Both the position numbers and the translations under genes were made by a program. A stretch of DNA of 64,000 nt from Saccharina japonica (lineage: Eukaryota; Sar; Phaeophyceae; Laminariales; Laminariaceae): positions 198,968 through 262,967 of the forward strand of contig MEHQ01002348.1 in assembly GCA_008828725.1 (NCBI GenBank), given 5' to 3'. The notes under the pieces are model-generated. The model worked only from the letters and a program-made list of their open reading frames with translations, was not told the DNA's origin and made no database searches. This document shows positions 39,910-52,600 of this stretch, piece by piece (the stretch's first letter is position 1; each line of letters starts with the position of its first letter).

Positions 39910-40990
39910 CTTGGAATATCATGGGACGACCCATGGGACGTCCCATGGGCCATCCCATAGGACGTCCCATGGGACATCTCATGGGATGACCCATGGGCTG
40001 TATCATAGGATAACCCATGGGCTATCCCATGAGACGACCCATGGAACGTCCCATGGGTTATCCAATGATAATTCCCATGGGTTATCCCACGGGTTGTCCC
40101 ATGGGTCGTCCCATGGGATTCACATCCCATGGGATGTCCCATGGGCCGTCCCATGGTTTATCCTATAGCGCCCCATGAGAACGGCTCATGGGACAAAACA
40201 CATCCCATGGGAACGACCCATGGTATCATACATCCCATGGGACTGAACCCGTCCCATGGAACGACCCACGGGAAACTCATGGGACGTTATGAAGCCTATG
40301 GGTTGTGTCCTATGGGACAGAACGCGTCCCATGGAAACGATCTATGGGACGACTAATGGTCCATGGGACGCCCCACCGGGAAACTCATGGGACATGTTCA
40401 AACCCATGGATTGTGTCCCATGGGACAGAAAACGTCCCATGGGGCTGAACTCATCCCGTGGGACGACCCATGGGATGTCCCATGGGACTGAAGCTGTCGC
40501 ATGGGACGCCCCACGGGCACACTCATGGGAAGATTTCCGTCCCATTGGTTGTGTTATATGGGACAGAACACGTTCCATGGGAGCGGTTGACCCATGGGAC
40601 GGAACTCGTCTCATCCGACAATCCATGATAACGACAATGGGAACGGCCCATGGGACGTCCGATGGGATTGAACCAATTCCGTGGAAGCCCCATGAGGGAA
40701 CTCGTGGGACGTTTTCAAACCCACGGGTTGTGTCCCATGGGACAGAACATGTCCCATTGGACACAACCCATTGGACGTTCCATGGGACTGAGCTTGTCTC
40801 ATGGGACGCCCCATGAGAGAACTCATGAGACGTGCCGTTCCCGTGGGACGTGTTCTGTCCCATTAGACACAACCCATGAGTTGGAAAACGTCCCACGAGT
40901 TCTGTCATGGGGCGTTCCATGGGACGAGTTCAGTCTCATGGCACGTCCCATAGACGTTCACATGACCGTTCCCATGGGTGTGTTCTATCC
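39910..40990. repeat. CCCATGGG minisatellite, about 1.1 kb
   Basis: Units of about 11-12 bp built on CCCATGGGACG, a short palindrome, with variants CCCATGGGTT and CATGAGAC. Long open frames on both strands (HGTSHGTTHG-like) are products of the repeat. Confidence 0.92.
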
Positions 40991-41593
40991 CATGGGTCGT
41001 TCTTGGGATCAACGAAAGGTCAATATGAGCGCAGGGGACACAATCACGCAAACGCAGCTCGTGAACGAGAACGGGACGAGGAGGAGGTGCGCTGATGATA
41101 TTCCCGGGAGAATTGGTGGAATGGCCCAACGCACGACCTCGTCGTCCAGGGAGCGCGGCATCGATGGTCAAGGTCACGGCGCTCGGTTTTTAACAGGACC
41201 CGAAACGCTCTCGGCTTTGAAGCTTGCAGCAGTAACTAGAGCCAAATAAATTATGCTACGATGCCCGAGGGGTTACACACAAAACAAGTGGGTATAAAAC
41301 ATGCTGCTCTGCAACTGTACGCGTTTTCGCATGTGTTATGCAAGTATAGCTATGAGTCCACAAATACTAGAATCATCAAACTTGAACTATGTTATATATA
41401 GTCAGTTGAAACGACAATGGAATAGAAGATGTTAGTGCTAGTCTAAAACAGTGAATCTGTTCATTCATTCCGCAACAAGCATAGGAGTGAACAGCCCACC
41501 AAAGTCCCTGTCGCCCATAAAACAAACGAAGGAACACATGGACACTACCAGCTGTTTTAAGCTGCAACAAAACATATTGTGTTCAGATAGACC
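40991..41593. other. No assigned gene
   Basis: 41020-41250 is open on both strands (plus: MSAGDTITQTQLVNENGT; minus: MPRSLDDEVVRWAIPPILPG) and not AT-rich, but no family was recognised. Confidence 0.3.
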
Positions 41594-41665
41594 TCAACCC
41601 TCGTGTACGCTAATCTCCTGCTTGTACTCGTCCAGGTGGTGGGCTCTCCTGCCATACATCGCGAA
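41594..41665 (-). CDS. Possible terminal exon of an unknown protein
   Basis: A short, compositionally normal open stretch (YFAMYGRRAHHLDEYKQEI, then SVHEG and TGA) stands out against AT-rich surroundings. Possible acceptors are CTCCAG just upstream and ATGGCAG inside. No family recognised. It could end the gene that the exons at 46.8 and 63.1 kb hint at, but nothing links them directly. Confidence 0.22.
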   Translation of the reverse strand, partial: FAMYGRRAHHLDEYKQEISVHEG

Positions 41666-42040
41666 GTACTGGAGATGCCGTAGTTAAATCTACTATTCAA
41701 CTACCCAATCGAAAACGCGAATTCGACTTGGCTACAATGTACGCTTACTTGATACTGACTGCGATATATCGCAATATTACACAACACCGGTATTTACTGC
41801 ACTGCAGGGAAGATGGACGGGATACGCTACCAAACAACGTAAGTAGGAAACTTCCAGTGATCAGTTCGTTGACCAAGGAGTTGAATATCTACCCGCCCCG
41901 TACAAAACGAACATGCAACACTCTACAGCTTCGATACGGGAGAAAATGCATTTCACGCTTCCAGAGGCTCGACCATGGTGGTGTAGACGCCGGTGGCCGT
42001 CCGATGTGCTTGGTCCGTTGTCCTTAGCTTCGGACTAGGA

Positions 42041-44160
42041 TTAGAGGCTCAACTTATGTTGAAGTTGGAGAGGTGGGTAACTTCCGTTCTCTAAAAGCTG
42101 ATTGCCGTTATCAGCTCCGCCTCCAGTGTTGATCAAGCAGTCAGTGTCTTCTTCGCGGTCCCGATGTCGATGGGCTCTTCGTTCATGAAAAAGAGGAAGC
42201 CTGCAGTTGGCGTGCGGGTGTACACGACGGCCGAAGTCGCCAGTGGCTTTTGGCCGCCCTGCATCGATTGCGCACATCCCGTCCTGGGGTTTGCCCGCGG
42301 TTGTTCTTCCGCTGTCGGGAGCGTGTGAACCCCCTTCAGCTGCTTCAGCTGGCGCTTGGTCCCTGTGTTGTTCGTCTTCCGCTCGGCTCGTGTGGAGGCG
42401 CGAGTCAAACACAGCTCTCGAGAAGCTGACACGACCCCTGCGGTAATGTCTCAGCTGATGCTCCGGTGATACCAAAGGATGATGTTCCAGCTGATAATCC
42501 GGTGATACCAGATGACGATCCAGCTGATGATCTGGTGATGCCAGATGATGATCCAGCTGATGATCCGATGTTGCTTCAGTGATCCCAGACGTTGATGCTC
42601 CGATGATCCCAGATGCTAATGCCCCGATAGTCCCAGATGCGGATGTTCCGATTATCCCAGATGTTAATGACCCAATGATCTCGGGTGATGCTTCTACGTG
42701 GAGTGGATAACATCTTAGTGCTTTGTTGGGGATTTTGATTACCCAGTTTTCCTCCTCAGAGATCCGAAATGGGTCTCTATTGGTGTAGGCGAAACCCACA
42801 CAAGTGGCCGGAGGGTCTGCCCCCGATGTTCTCTTGGTGCGTGCTGTTGAAGGTCTCCTCGACGCTTCGATTGGGTCTCGTACTGGTGGTCTCGTGATGC
42901 GGTGCATCCGGTGCGACTCCAGTCGAAGTGGAAGATGCGACCCCGGGCGAGGCAACAGGTGCGTCCCTGGGTGAAATGAAAGTTATGATTCCTGATCTGA
43001 TGATGACGACACTCCAGCTCCTTGCTGTAGTGCTCCAGCCTCTGATGATGGCGTTCCGGTCCTTGTGAGGCATATTCAGCCCTTGGTGATGGTGTTTCGT
43101 CCCCTGGTGGGGATACTCCAGCCGCCGTCGATGACGCTGCGGCTGTTGTTTTCGATGACCTGTCTTATTCCAGAAGGTTGTTTGCGCATTGCTGCGGTCT
43201 GCCTAGGATGTGCACTCTTGTTGGCGCTCCACCTCTGCAATAGTATCCTCCTCAGGTGTGTTGTGCTGGCGAAAGTTTCCTCGACAGGCGTATTATTATC
43301 GCTCCTTGGCATGCACCTGTTCTCGGCCGCAGGCGTTCCCCCATTATGCTCGGACACCCCGTCATGTTGGGGTGTAGTTGGTGTTGTGTCAAGCGTGCCT
43401 CTCTGGGCGCGAATAAATACTTCGTACGAACACAGACCTTTGCCCTCAGGGCGCTGCTTCAGCGGAAGCGAAGTGTTGCTGTAGAACTGTAGGTGGGAGT
43501 TCCCCGTCTCGAGGGTGGTGCTTACTCCCGAGTTCATATTTTTTATGGAGGGGATGAGATTGCGTCCCAATCCAGGTACGATCATGGTGGAGATACGAAC
43601 TGGAGCACGCTGAGCGTGCGCTCAACCTGGTCGATGATGTGTCCCCAGATAGTCCCAGTTGCTGTCGCAAATACTTTCTCGTAACGGGCGGTGACGATGG
43701 TTTTCGACTCCTTTGGCTTCTTCGTATTCCCGCATGTTGACCTGCAGCCTTGGAATTAGCTCGTCGTCTTCTACCGAACGGCCCGACGTGCCGCTGTCCA
43801 CATGCATCGTGAACCTGTCAGCGTTGGCGTGGAAACCCCTTCCGCCGTTGCCTGTCACCAGCGCCTTTATGGCATTGGCGAGGTTGCCGCTGTTGTTGAA
43901 AGCCGAATCCCCCATGATGATAGGTACAGTACTTGGCCAAGCGGTCTTTGTTAGATACCCGCAGTGAGTAGGATGGACCGAGCGCGTGGTGCTGAAGTGG
44001 TACAGTAGAGCCCCGTGATGAAGTTGTCGTACATTTGCCCGAGAGTCCCGAGGCCGACGTACAGCAGAGCTCCAAACTTTACAGCAGTACTGCAATTCGG
44101 GTCGTTCTTATCGAGCATTTTCCCCCCAAAAAATTCCAACATTGTTTTCAAAAACAAATC
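42041..44160 (-). mobile_element. Ty1/copia gag-protease remnant (fossil)
   Basis: The minus strand reads a capsid-side stretch (GDSAFNNSGNLANAIKAL), an aspartic protease site (HVDSGTSG), and the usual downstream block (VPGLGRNL, then GVSTTLETGNSHLQFYSNTS). Farther on is a repetitive linker (ASGIIGASTSGI-like) that ends near 42041. It is broken, with several breaks, and lacks recognisable later domains. Moderate age. Confidence 0.7.
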
Positions 44161-44496
44161 AGAAAAAGCAAAAAACTATTTCCATCCCCACTCTAGGCAG
44201 AGCACTCAATCCTTGACTACCCTTCTTCCGTCCAACTCTTATAATCCCCTACTCGGCATCTATGTGCCAACCCCACGTCATCCGCATCAGCCCCCTCCCT
44301 CATCTCCCCTCCCCCCTCGCCCTCGCTGGTCGGTCCCCTAGTAGTGCGAGCTTGTCCCATTTGCCATTTGACCATGTGTGTGTTGTTGTCTTCTTTCTAC
44401 CCAACTACCTGGTACATCAGTACACCCAGTGTGCAGCTCCCTGAATATTTGACAAACTTACCAGGTACCGCAAGGGTACCGGTACACCAATACAAG

Positions 44497-44784
44497 TATT
44501 ACGGGGGAAGATGATCGTAAATAGGGACCCATGGGGTATGATAAAAGACAAAAAACCTACGTACATACTCGTATTTCCAATTTGCGTTTTTCCCTATTTC
44601 TACTATTAATATTAACCCTTATAGAACTGGAGTCCCGTTTCGGGGACACATTACTTAGAATTAGAGTGCTTTGTCCCCAAAACGGGACTGCAGTCCTGAA
44701 AGGGTTAATATTCATGACAATACCTGGTATTATATTTGGTCCTGTTTACTATGATGGTCCCACTCCTAATAGTGCAGTCTGGTG
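44497..44784. mobile_element. Small MITE (CTATTACGG type) split by a piggyBac-like MITE
   Basis: Left end TATTACGGGGGAAGATGATC, right end TTTGGTCCTGTTTACTATGA...CTAATAG. The insert is at 44612-44709. Confidence 0.7.
44612..44709. mobile_element. piggyBac-like MITE nested in another MITE
   Basis: TTAACCCTTATAGAACTGGA to CAGTCCTGAAAGGGTTAA, flanked by TTAA. The mirrored interior (GTCCCGTTTCGGGGACA, TGTCCCCAAAACGGGAC) makes it nearly palindromic. It splits the MITE at 44497-44784. Confidence 0.75.
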
Positions 44785-45091
44785 TTAGTGGCACTCCGTC
44801 CAGATTTGTTTTGGAGCCTGTCTTGTGACCACGGACTATCTTTTTCGCGAGAACAACAACATCATTGCTTAGTTTTTCTTTCTTTCTTTTACGCATCTGG
44901 GTTGCTATAAACAGCAGGGTAAGTCGTGCCTGTCGTATATGTTGTCAATTAGACAGGGACGATTGATGATGAATTGTGATAGTAGGTATATATGAAACAC
45001 ACATATTATATGTGAATAGTTTGATTGAAATACGTAAGAGCTGCACATCATTGTCAGATGGCAAATACATGGAATAATAATTACAATATGG

Positions 45092-46212
45092 TAGGGCATT
45101 CCTCGGGATTTTTCCCGCGGGATTTTTCCCGCGGTTTTGTGCGGGATTCGGGATTATCCCGTGGTCCCGCGATAAATGTGAAATCCCGTTCCCGCACAAA
45201 CGCGTCCCGCGCAAATTCCAAAATCCCGTTCCCGGTCCCGCAGAAAAGTGTAAATCCCGTTCCCACACAAACGCGTCCCGAGCAAATTCAAAAATCCCGT
45301 TCCCGCACAAACACTTCCCGCACGATTCCGGATATCCCGAATCCCGTCCCGCACGATTCCGGATATCCCGAATCCCGTCCCGCACGATTCAGGATATCCC
45401 GAATCCCGTCAGTACAGAAACGTGAAATCCCGTACAAAAACGTAAATGATAATCGCCCCTTCTTAGAAGGAGGGACTATGACCAGTAGTTAATGACCAGG
45501 GTACGTGCAAGTGTCAGGTTCCGACTTCGCTTCTGTCTTTTTTATTTCTTTTTTTTTCATACGAAGATATTTTTTGCAAAACAAAAAATGTGCTCGCACT
45601 GTAAACTTGGTATAAAATAGATAATCCAATACTTCGAAGTATGTTGATAATCAATACACATTGGTGAGAGAGTTGAATTTGTGTTTGGTGCTTAAGGTGT
45701 ATTTGTGTATTTGCGCTCCGTACAACAATCACGGAGTAACCTTGCGGGTCGGATCCCGTCCAAAACAACATGTGCGGTACCACCGTCGTGGTCGCCGAAC
45801 GCAGCAGCAGTGCCGTGAAATACCCGCGTCCAGTACAAACAATTCCCGCGTAATACCGTGGTAGCCGGATCCCGCACAAAAATCACGTTTAATCCCGTCG
45901 TGGCTGAATCCCGTCCCATGGAGTCCCGCGGTGGCCGGATCCCGCACAAAAAATCCCGTTTAATCCCGTCGTGGCTGAATCCCGTCCCGGGTAGTCTTGC
46001 GGTGGCCGGATCCCGCACAAACAAATTCGTGGAATCCCGTGGTGGCTAGATCCCGTTAAAAAAATCCCGTTTAGTCCCGTGGTGGCTTAATCCCGTCCCG
46101 GAGAGTCCCGCGGTGGCCGGATCCCGCACAAAGAAATTCGTATAATCCCGTGGTACCTGAATCCCGCGGGATTTAGTCCTGGAGTCGAAACCGTGTCCCG
46201 AGGAATGCCCTG
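45092..46212. mobile_element. Non-autonomous hAT transposon, 1121 bp, with 8-bp target duplication
   Basis: Ends are TAGGGCATTCCTCGGGA and, inverted, CAGGGCATTCCTCGGGA. The flanks carry the identical 8-bp CAATATGG at 45084-45091 and 46213-46220. Size, TIR form and 8-bp duplication are diagnostic of the hAT superfamily. The interior has no transposase; both halves are arrays of TCCCGT/CCCGCACAAA-type motifs around an AT-rich middle (45480-45720). Clustered subterminal motifs are usual transposase-binding sites in hAT elements. Confidence 0.9.
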
Positions 46213-46668
46213 CAATATGGCATATCACACACAGTTTCATGTCAAGAACACACACGTATTAAACCCCCAGCTTCCCATCCCGTTCCCATCCCGCCTAAAA
46301 AGCATGTGGACATTTCCCGTCCTGTTCCCGTCCCGTCTAGAACGCAAATGGTTCCGTCCCATCCCGTCACAACGGGAGCAGAAAAACTGACGATGGGGTC
46401 CCGTCCCGTTCACAACGGGAGCCCGATTTTTTTCCGCCTGCAGCGGGCAAAACACTCCCGTCCCGTCCCACACGGTACCTACGGCACCATGATAACCCTT
46501 GGGAAGAGTACCGAGATAATAAAAGGCTCGCCATCCACCAAGCCAGGCACAGCAGTGCTCTTCTTTCGTATCACAGGGATACCAGTGAGGCAATATCACC
46601 AGGCAGGCGGCTGATTATTTATATAGAACTTCCCACTATGACAGATGACCGAAAATGTAAATACCTTT
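46213..46668. other. CCCGT-rich stretch right of the hAT element
   Basis: 46270-46480 has many TCCCGTCCCG motifs like the hAT interior, but no second pair of TIRs was found. It may be a decayed relative. Confidence 0.4.
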
Positions 46669-46724
46669 TTTATTTTAGTATTGATACTAAAGTGATCCTT
46701 ATATTTCCGGACAGAGTGGTACAC
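46669..46724. mobile_element. Partial MITE (CCACTCTGT type)
   Basis: Only the right end, TGATCCTTATATTTCCGGAC AGAGTGGTAC, is clear. Confidence 0.5.
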
Positions 46725-46790
46725 AAACAAACATGCACGTAGAAAAGAGCGGGGACAGCATAAAAGACGCAAAATCTTCTGGATCCGTAC

Positions 46791-47010
46791 CTGGAGAAAA
46801 TGGCAAATGCCTGACAATACGAGCAGCAGCGATTTCATCCTAGCCCCCCCCCCGGCTTGCCCGTCTGCCTTCCCGCCAGTATCCGGTTCAGCGCTCGTAT
46901 CCAGGGATCGAGCGGTCGCAACTCCCAACGCTTCACCCAGCGCAATTCTTGACAACGTCATCGCTATAGGTGGAACTGCCAGACCCCGCTCGCGAACGCT
47001 CAGGTTTAAA
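46791..47010 (-). CDS. Possible exon of an unknown protein
   Basis: Acceptor TTTTCCACAG and donor CAG|GTACGG bound a 73-codon open stretch with LAVPPIAMTLSRIALGEALG and a more polar second half. Its entry phase would accept the exon at 63125-63282 in frame, giving a possible shared gene across 16 kb, but a phase match has a one-in-three chance. A run of C inside it is a warning sign. Confidence 0.3.
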
Positions 47011-48840
47011 CTGTGGAAAACCTTGATGTACTACTTCGGAGGGAGTATACGATCGTACGAGCTGGGCCAGCCAAGAAACCTACAAAGCTTCCTAAAGTAG
47101 TATCTCGTGAACCACTGCGAATTAGGCTACAAAATTTTGAAGCGCCAACCCTGACATAGCAGTGCTTGTGCAAATTTTTTTTGTATCTTGAAAATTATAT
47201 ACATTTTTTTTTCTCGACTCGATCTCGCCGAGATATCCGCGAAAACTCGAAAACAACATTTTTTTCATTCTAATTTCGTATAAAAAATGTCATTTTCGAT
47301 CAACATGAAATTTGGTGGGGACAATGCTGAAGACACAAGGAGAAGATCGATGTAAGTCTCGTTGCCCAATTCGCCACCCATCAAGAGATATGACCAAAAC
47401 TCGATTCCATATATAAGTCAAGTAATTACGGAAAAAATGGTAATTCCGTCATGCCCCGACCAATTTCGAGAGTTTTACTCTGAAATTTTCACCACGTCTT
47501 TGAACCGTGCGTGCAAAAATACCTGCCGCCTGCCCTCTTTGATTTTTTTTTTTTCCAAGTAGTTTTGATCGCTTTTGCATTTTTTTCGATTTTTGGATCG
47601 TCGTATCTCTCTCGAGGGGGAAAAAAAAAAAAGGGCAGGCGGCAAGTGTGTTGATTAGTACATGATCTACACTGTGTCCAAATTCCAGGTCCTAATTCGT
47701 TAAATTGGTCGGGGCATGGCAATATGAATATTAGGGCAGCGGCCAAAAAAAGGTACACCTAGTCCGTTCGGGGCCAAAAACAGGTACGTACTAAAATCAA
47801 GTTAAAAACGCACCCCACGAACCTGCCGTTCCTTGCAATGCAAAGTAGAGTTGTTTTCATGCTCTTCGTGCTCGCGCGGTGGCTACGTATACGAGTAGCT
47901 GCTATTTGTAGTACGAGGAACGAACGCCTGCTGCTGTATTCTCCCTTCTCAACTTTTGTGACACCCCTGGTATTCCAAGTCAACCACGATCCCGAAGGGG
48001 AGCCTTCTATCTCGGATTATATTTCGGTGGAGGTATGCAGGCAGATATGTGTGTGTGTCGCTCGAGTGGCGTGTAGTGCGAGGTGCGAAGGGGGAAGGGG
48101 GTCTCCGCGTACGTCAGCATTTGTATAGGGGGCATAGGGTGGAACTATGAAGGGCCTCTGATTGGCTTAAAAACGACAAAAAAAAAGGTGAAAGTCAAGC
48201 AGAGTGGACAAAATCAGGTGTACCTGGGTTTTGAAGAGGCAAAAACCGGTACAACGAGTTTTGGACCAATGGCAGCGCACGTGGAGTGCGTTTTTGACTT
48301 GGTTTAAAGTATGTACCTGCTTTTGGCCGCAAAAGGACGAGGTATACCTTTTTTTGGCCGCTGCCCTTAATATTATTGCTGTAAAAATGTAAAAATTGAA
48401 ACTGCTTGCGTACACATGCACTTTCTCGGCCCCATTTTTTCTTTTTTATATTCGTCGTATATACTCAGTAGATACTTCACTTAATACGTAATATACGTAC
48501 TACTACTGCTGTAGTTTGTATCGATACGGCTACCGTGACTATGAATATCTACTCCCTGATCTGTATGATCTGTATGATCTGTAGGCTTCGTCCAGTACTG
48601 GCGGCTATGTACTTACTTGTTGTTTGCCGTATATACGTATGGCCATATCGTACTTCAACCCCTCTTCCTCTGAGGGTTATATATTAATAGTATTATATCG
48701 CATTTTATATCATATTTTTCATATTAATAATAGTTATACACAAACGAACACCATACGTAACATGACACGTGCTACCCACACCCCGTGCCACACGGATGGT
48801 GACGCAGGTATCGCGGCCATACCAACACCAGGGAAGCGCT
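47011..48840. other. No assigned gene
   Basis: At 47982-48032 the plus strand has VNHDPEGEPSISDYISVE before a GTATGC donor; the acceptor is poor. Otherwise AT-rich sequence without recognised features. Confidence 0.3.
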
Positions 48841-48981
48841 AAGGCCCGTTCGAGGGGGATATGCGCCCATCAGGACAAACTGCTCGCTCCCGTGGGTAGT
48901 GGAGGCCCTGCAGGTGCCACGCGTGGCAGAGGCCTGGCTTGTTGAACCGTCGACGACCCTCAGTTTGAGCAGATATTATTG
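48841..48981 (+). other. GC-rich open stretch, strand undecided
   Basis: The plus strand reads RPVRGGYAPIRTNCSLPW and then VVEALQVPRVAEAWLVEP before a stop; the minus strand is also open for about 65 codons. Base composition differs sharply from the flanks, so it is probably coding or a coding fossil. No family recognised. Confidence 0.25.
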
Positions 48982-49639
48982 AGAACATCAAGTACATTAC
49001 TCGAGATCAGGGGGCGCCAGGGGGTGTAGCTGCGCATTCGTCAATGGCTCCGAGGTTTTCGCTCGTTTGACAGCACATCGTATCAACTTGGTAGGAGATG
49101 ACAGTGTGGGGACATAGAAATACCACTATAAATATGTTGTTTTGATCACAACATGGAGGGCATATTAACGGCTGTGTACCAGAAAAGCGTTGCCGCGACT
49201 TAAAAACGGCCGAAGGGGAAGATCGCATTCAGTATTTATGTTGTCGGAGGTGTAAGCTGTATGCGGCCGAGACGAAGTAAATCAGGCCGGCTGCAACTCT
49301 GGCCCGTCGTGCAACCAACAGTTTTGTTCAGATCAAACTCTATCATGCATGGCACAGGAAGCGTGTGCATTGCCTCAACATGTTCCAAGCTAACATACAG
49401 TCATAACTTGTAGCCGACATTGTTACTATTCATACTTCGATAGTACGATTACGGTGAACTTCTTGTGTCACGCATTCTGCCAATCAGCGTTTCCACGTGT
49501 ACTGATTGTTCCGCAAGAATTATAGGTGTACTGCCCAATGCAAACTATATCCGACACTTAAGGTCAGTGCACAGCGTCTAAGAGCGCGGTGCGCTTGAGC
49601 TGTATGCGAAGATAATGTTTGGTTTATATTATCCGGGGG
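48982..49639. other. No gene seen; left flank of the Ty3/gypsy remnant
   Basis: No LTR-like match to the right flank (52811-53397) was found by eye. Confidence 0.45.
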
Positions 49640-52600
49640 GCTGTAGGAGCAGCGACGAAGACTGCTTCCGCGCGGTGACGCCCTCCACGACCTCTCCACC
49701 GCCGAATCCCCGAGCCTCCAACATACCGACACCCACGCCCTGCACGACAGCATCCTCGTGGCCAACGATGGACTGCCCGCTACCGACTCACACACACCAA
49801 AGGCACCATGCCCCGAGATTCTGGAGCGCCTCGACGACGACCACCGGGCAACCTTCCTCCGCGTCTGAGACCGGCTTCCTCTCCATTTTCGCGACGCCAC
49901 GTTCGACCTTTACGGTTCTGGTTGGTCACCATCGGTCATCACAGCCCTGGGCGACGTCCTCTGCGAATTCCCGGATGTTTTCTCCACGTCCAAAACCGAC
50001 TTCTGCTCGTGCTCACTCATCCCGTTCAAGATCTCCACTCCCCCGGTCAGCGCCTCCGTCTTCTCCCGCCCTTATCGCATTAACCCCATCCTCGCCAAGC
50101 AGGCCGATGCTGTACTCGACCAATACCTTGCTGCCGGCCCCATCCAGCACTCGACCTTTCCGTACGCCAGCCCCATGGTCGCCAGCTCCAAGAAAGACGG
50201 CATTGTTAGGATCACGGTGAAATACAAGAAGCTCAACGCCATCAGCTCCCTTGGCCAGCTCCCCATACCCGGCGTCGACGAGGTCCTCGACTCCCTGGGC
50301 AAAGGACGCTTCCCCCCCCTGTTGGATCTCGTGTCTTCGTTCCATCAAATCACCATCAACAAGGACACCATACAGCTGACCGCCTTCTGCACACCCACCA
50401 TACTCTTCCAATGGCTCGTCATGCCCCAAGGTAGCAACGCCCCGCCCAGTTGATTCGTCAAGGTTATCAACGAGGCTATCAAGGACCTCGACCGCGTAGC
50501 AGCCTACCTCGACGACGTCATCGTCTTCGACCCCGACCCCTCCGCCCACGTCACCAACATCCGCCCCCTTTTCGAACGCCTGCGAAAGCACAACCTTAAA
50601 ATTTCCGCCTTTAACGCGAAGCTTGGCGTAACCGACACCATTTTTCTGGGACACGCCATCTCCTCCTCCGGCGTCGGCTCTTAACGCTGACAAGGTTGCT
50701 GCACTCACCAAGATGCCCCTGCCCACGAACCGACCTCTTGGACTACACCCCCTCGACCCGTCGCCTAGTACTTTCGGAGGGCCTGACCCTCGCTGCAGTT
50801 GGCCAACTGTACGCTTCCGACGACGGCACCGTTCTTCTCGTTCACCGGAAACCAACGGCCTCCCCGCGCTAGGTCGACTCTGCCCTTGCTCCGCCCCCCG
50901 TCCCACCCCCCCGCATCTACGTCCCCATGCTGATGTGCGCGTGGGTTCTGCACACATGCCACTCCACCACCTCCTGCCACTTGGGTGTCTCTCGCACACT
51001 TAGCATGCTTATGCGCTTTTACTGGCGGATCGTCATGGAGACCTCTACCCGATGGTGGCTCCGCCACTGTTTCAAGTGTCAGGTGCGCAAGACCTCGCGC
51101 CAGACTATCCGCTGGCCTACCCTTTCTTTACCGTTACCCATTGGCCCCGGCATCCTCGTCAGCGTCGACTACTTCGGGCCGCTGCCCATCACGCCTCGAG
51201 GAAACGTCTACATCCTGCTCTTCACCGACCGTTTCAGCCACCGTGCCGACATGTACGCCAGCACGGAGGCTGGATTCACCGCATCCGGCCCGGCCGACAT
51301 CCTCGTGGACCGCTGCATCCCAATTTGGGGATGCCCCTTTACCCTCCTTTCCGGAAACGGTCTCCATCTCTGCTCCAGACCTCAGCATCAACAAGATCGC
51401 CACGGGCTCCTACTACCCTTGCACCAACGGCGGAGTCGAGCACGTTAACCACATCATGGCTCAGATACTCACCATGGTCGGCGACGGACAACAAACAGAC
51501 TGGGACATACACCTGCTGAACATCGAGAGCGCCTACAACAACTCCGTCAGCACCGCCACCGGGCTTGCCCTCAACGAAGTACACATGGGCCGCCTTCCCC
51601 GACTCCCCCTCACCATCTTCGACCCACCCAACATCGGCGTGCACCAAAGCCTCAACCTGGACCAACTGGATCACATCGACCTCGCCACCGTTCGCCAACG
51701 ACGCGCCTACTGCGCAGTCCGAGAACTACACGCCATCTACGTATTGTATCTGGACCGCCGCAACGCCCCCATCATGGACCCCCTTCGCTTTTCCCCTCCG
51801 TTCTCCGTCGGTGGGTGGGCGTGGATCTACAACACCGCTGCTACCATCCGCCAAGGCACTAGGACGGGCACCGACGCCATCGTTCTCAAGACCAAGCTCT
51901 CGTTCAACTGGATCGGCCCTTTCAAGATTCTCGCCGTGGGCACGGCTCCAGCCTCCGCCGTTCCTGACGGCCGACCTCTTCAAGACAAGCTTCTGTACTT
52001 CGACCTTCCCTCGGACATGCCTGGACGCGACTCCAAGCCCCGCGCCTCCATCGTCTGATACAAGCCGTGCCGGAACCCTGACGGCATTCAAGACCTACCG
52101 AAGCACTTCCCGGCCGACCTCACCAAGTACGTGCTCAACTCCTTTTCGACCAATTTCCCGCACTTTTCATGTCTCACCCTCGACGACATCTTCCCAATGC
52201 CAGAACGCCTCGAGGTCGGTCAGATGACGGGATGTCAACTAGTTCGTGACCAGGGGGGTGTTCTCGCTGTCATGTACGAGACGCACTGGGCCGGACATCT
52301 CAGCCCTTCATGGGAACACGAAGAAGACCTACAACAGCACCACCGACTACACATCCTTCGATACTGGTCGGGCACCCCTTCGCCAACCGCTTATACCACC
52401 AGATGCGCATCGGCGCCGCTATCCGCGAGTTATCACGGTCCTGGGGCGATAGTTTCCTCGCCTCCGGGTACAGCCTTGTCCCGCGCGCTCTCTGGCTCCT
52501 TTGCTTCAGCTCTTCAACCCTCCCCGCCGGAGCACACCTCTGGTACAAGCCCCATAATGGTCTCTGGTGGTTGAGCAAAGTAGCCCCTCGCACCTCGACC

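Noticed and set aside
39911-41249. Several overlapping frames of 120-200 codons on both strands
   Set aside because: All are translations of the CCCATGGG minisatellite, giving Met/Gly/His/Ser-rich repeats.
45025-46599. Frames of 100-155 codons rich in Arg/Pro/Ser
   Set aside because: Shadows of the hAT element's CCCGT motif arrays; no conserved domain.
50013-50999. Minus-strand 328-codon frame
   Set aside because: Antisense shadow in GC-rich Ty3/gypsy coding sequence; Gly/Arg/Val-rich with no domain.
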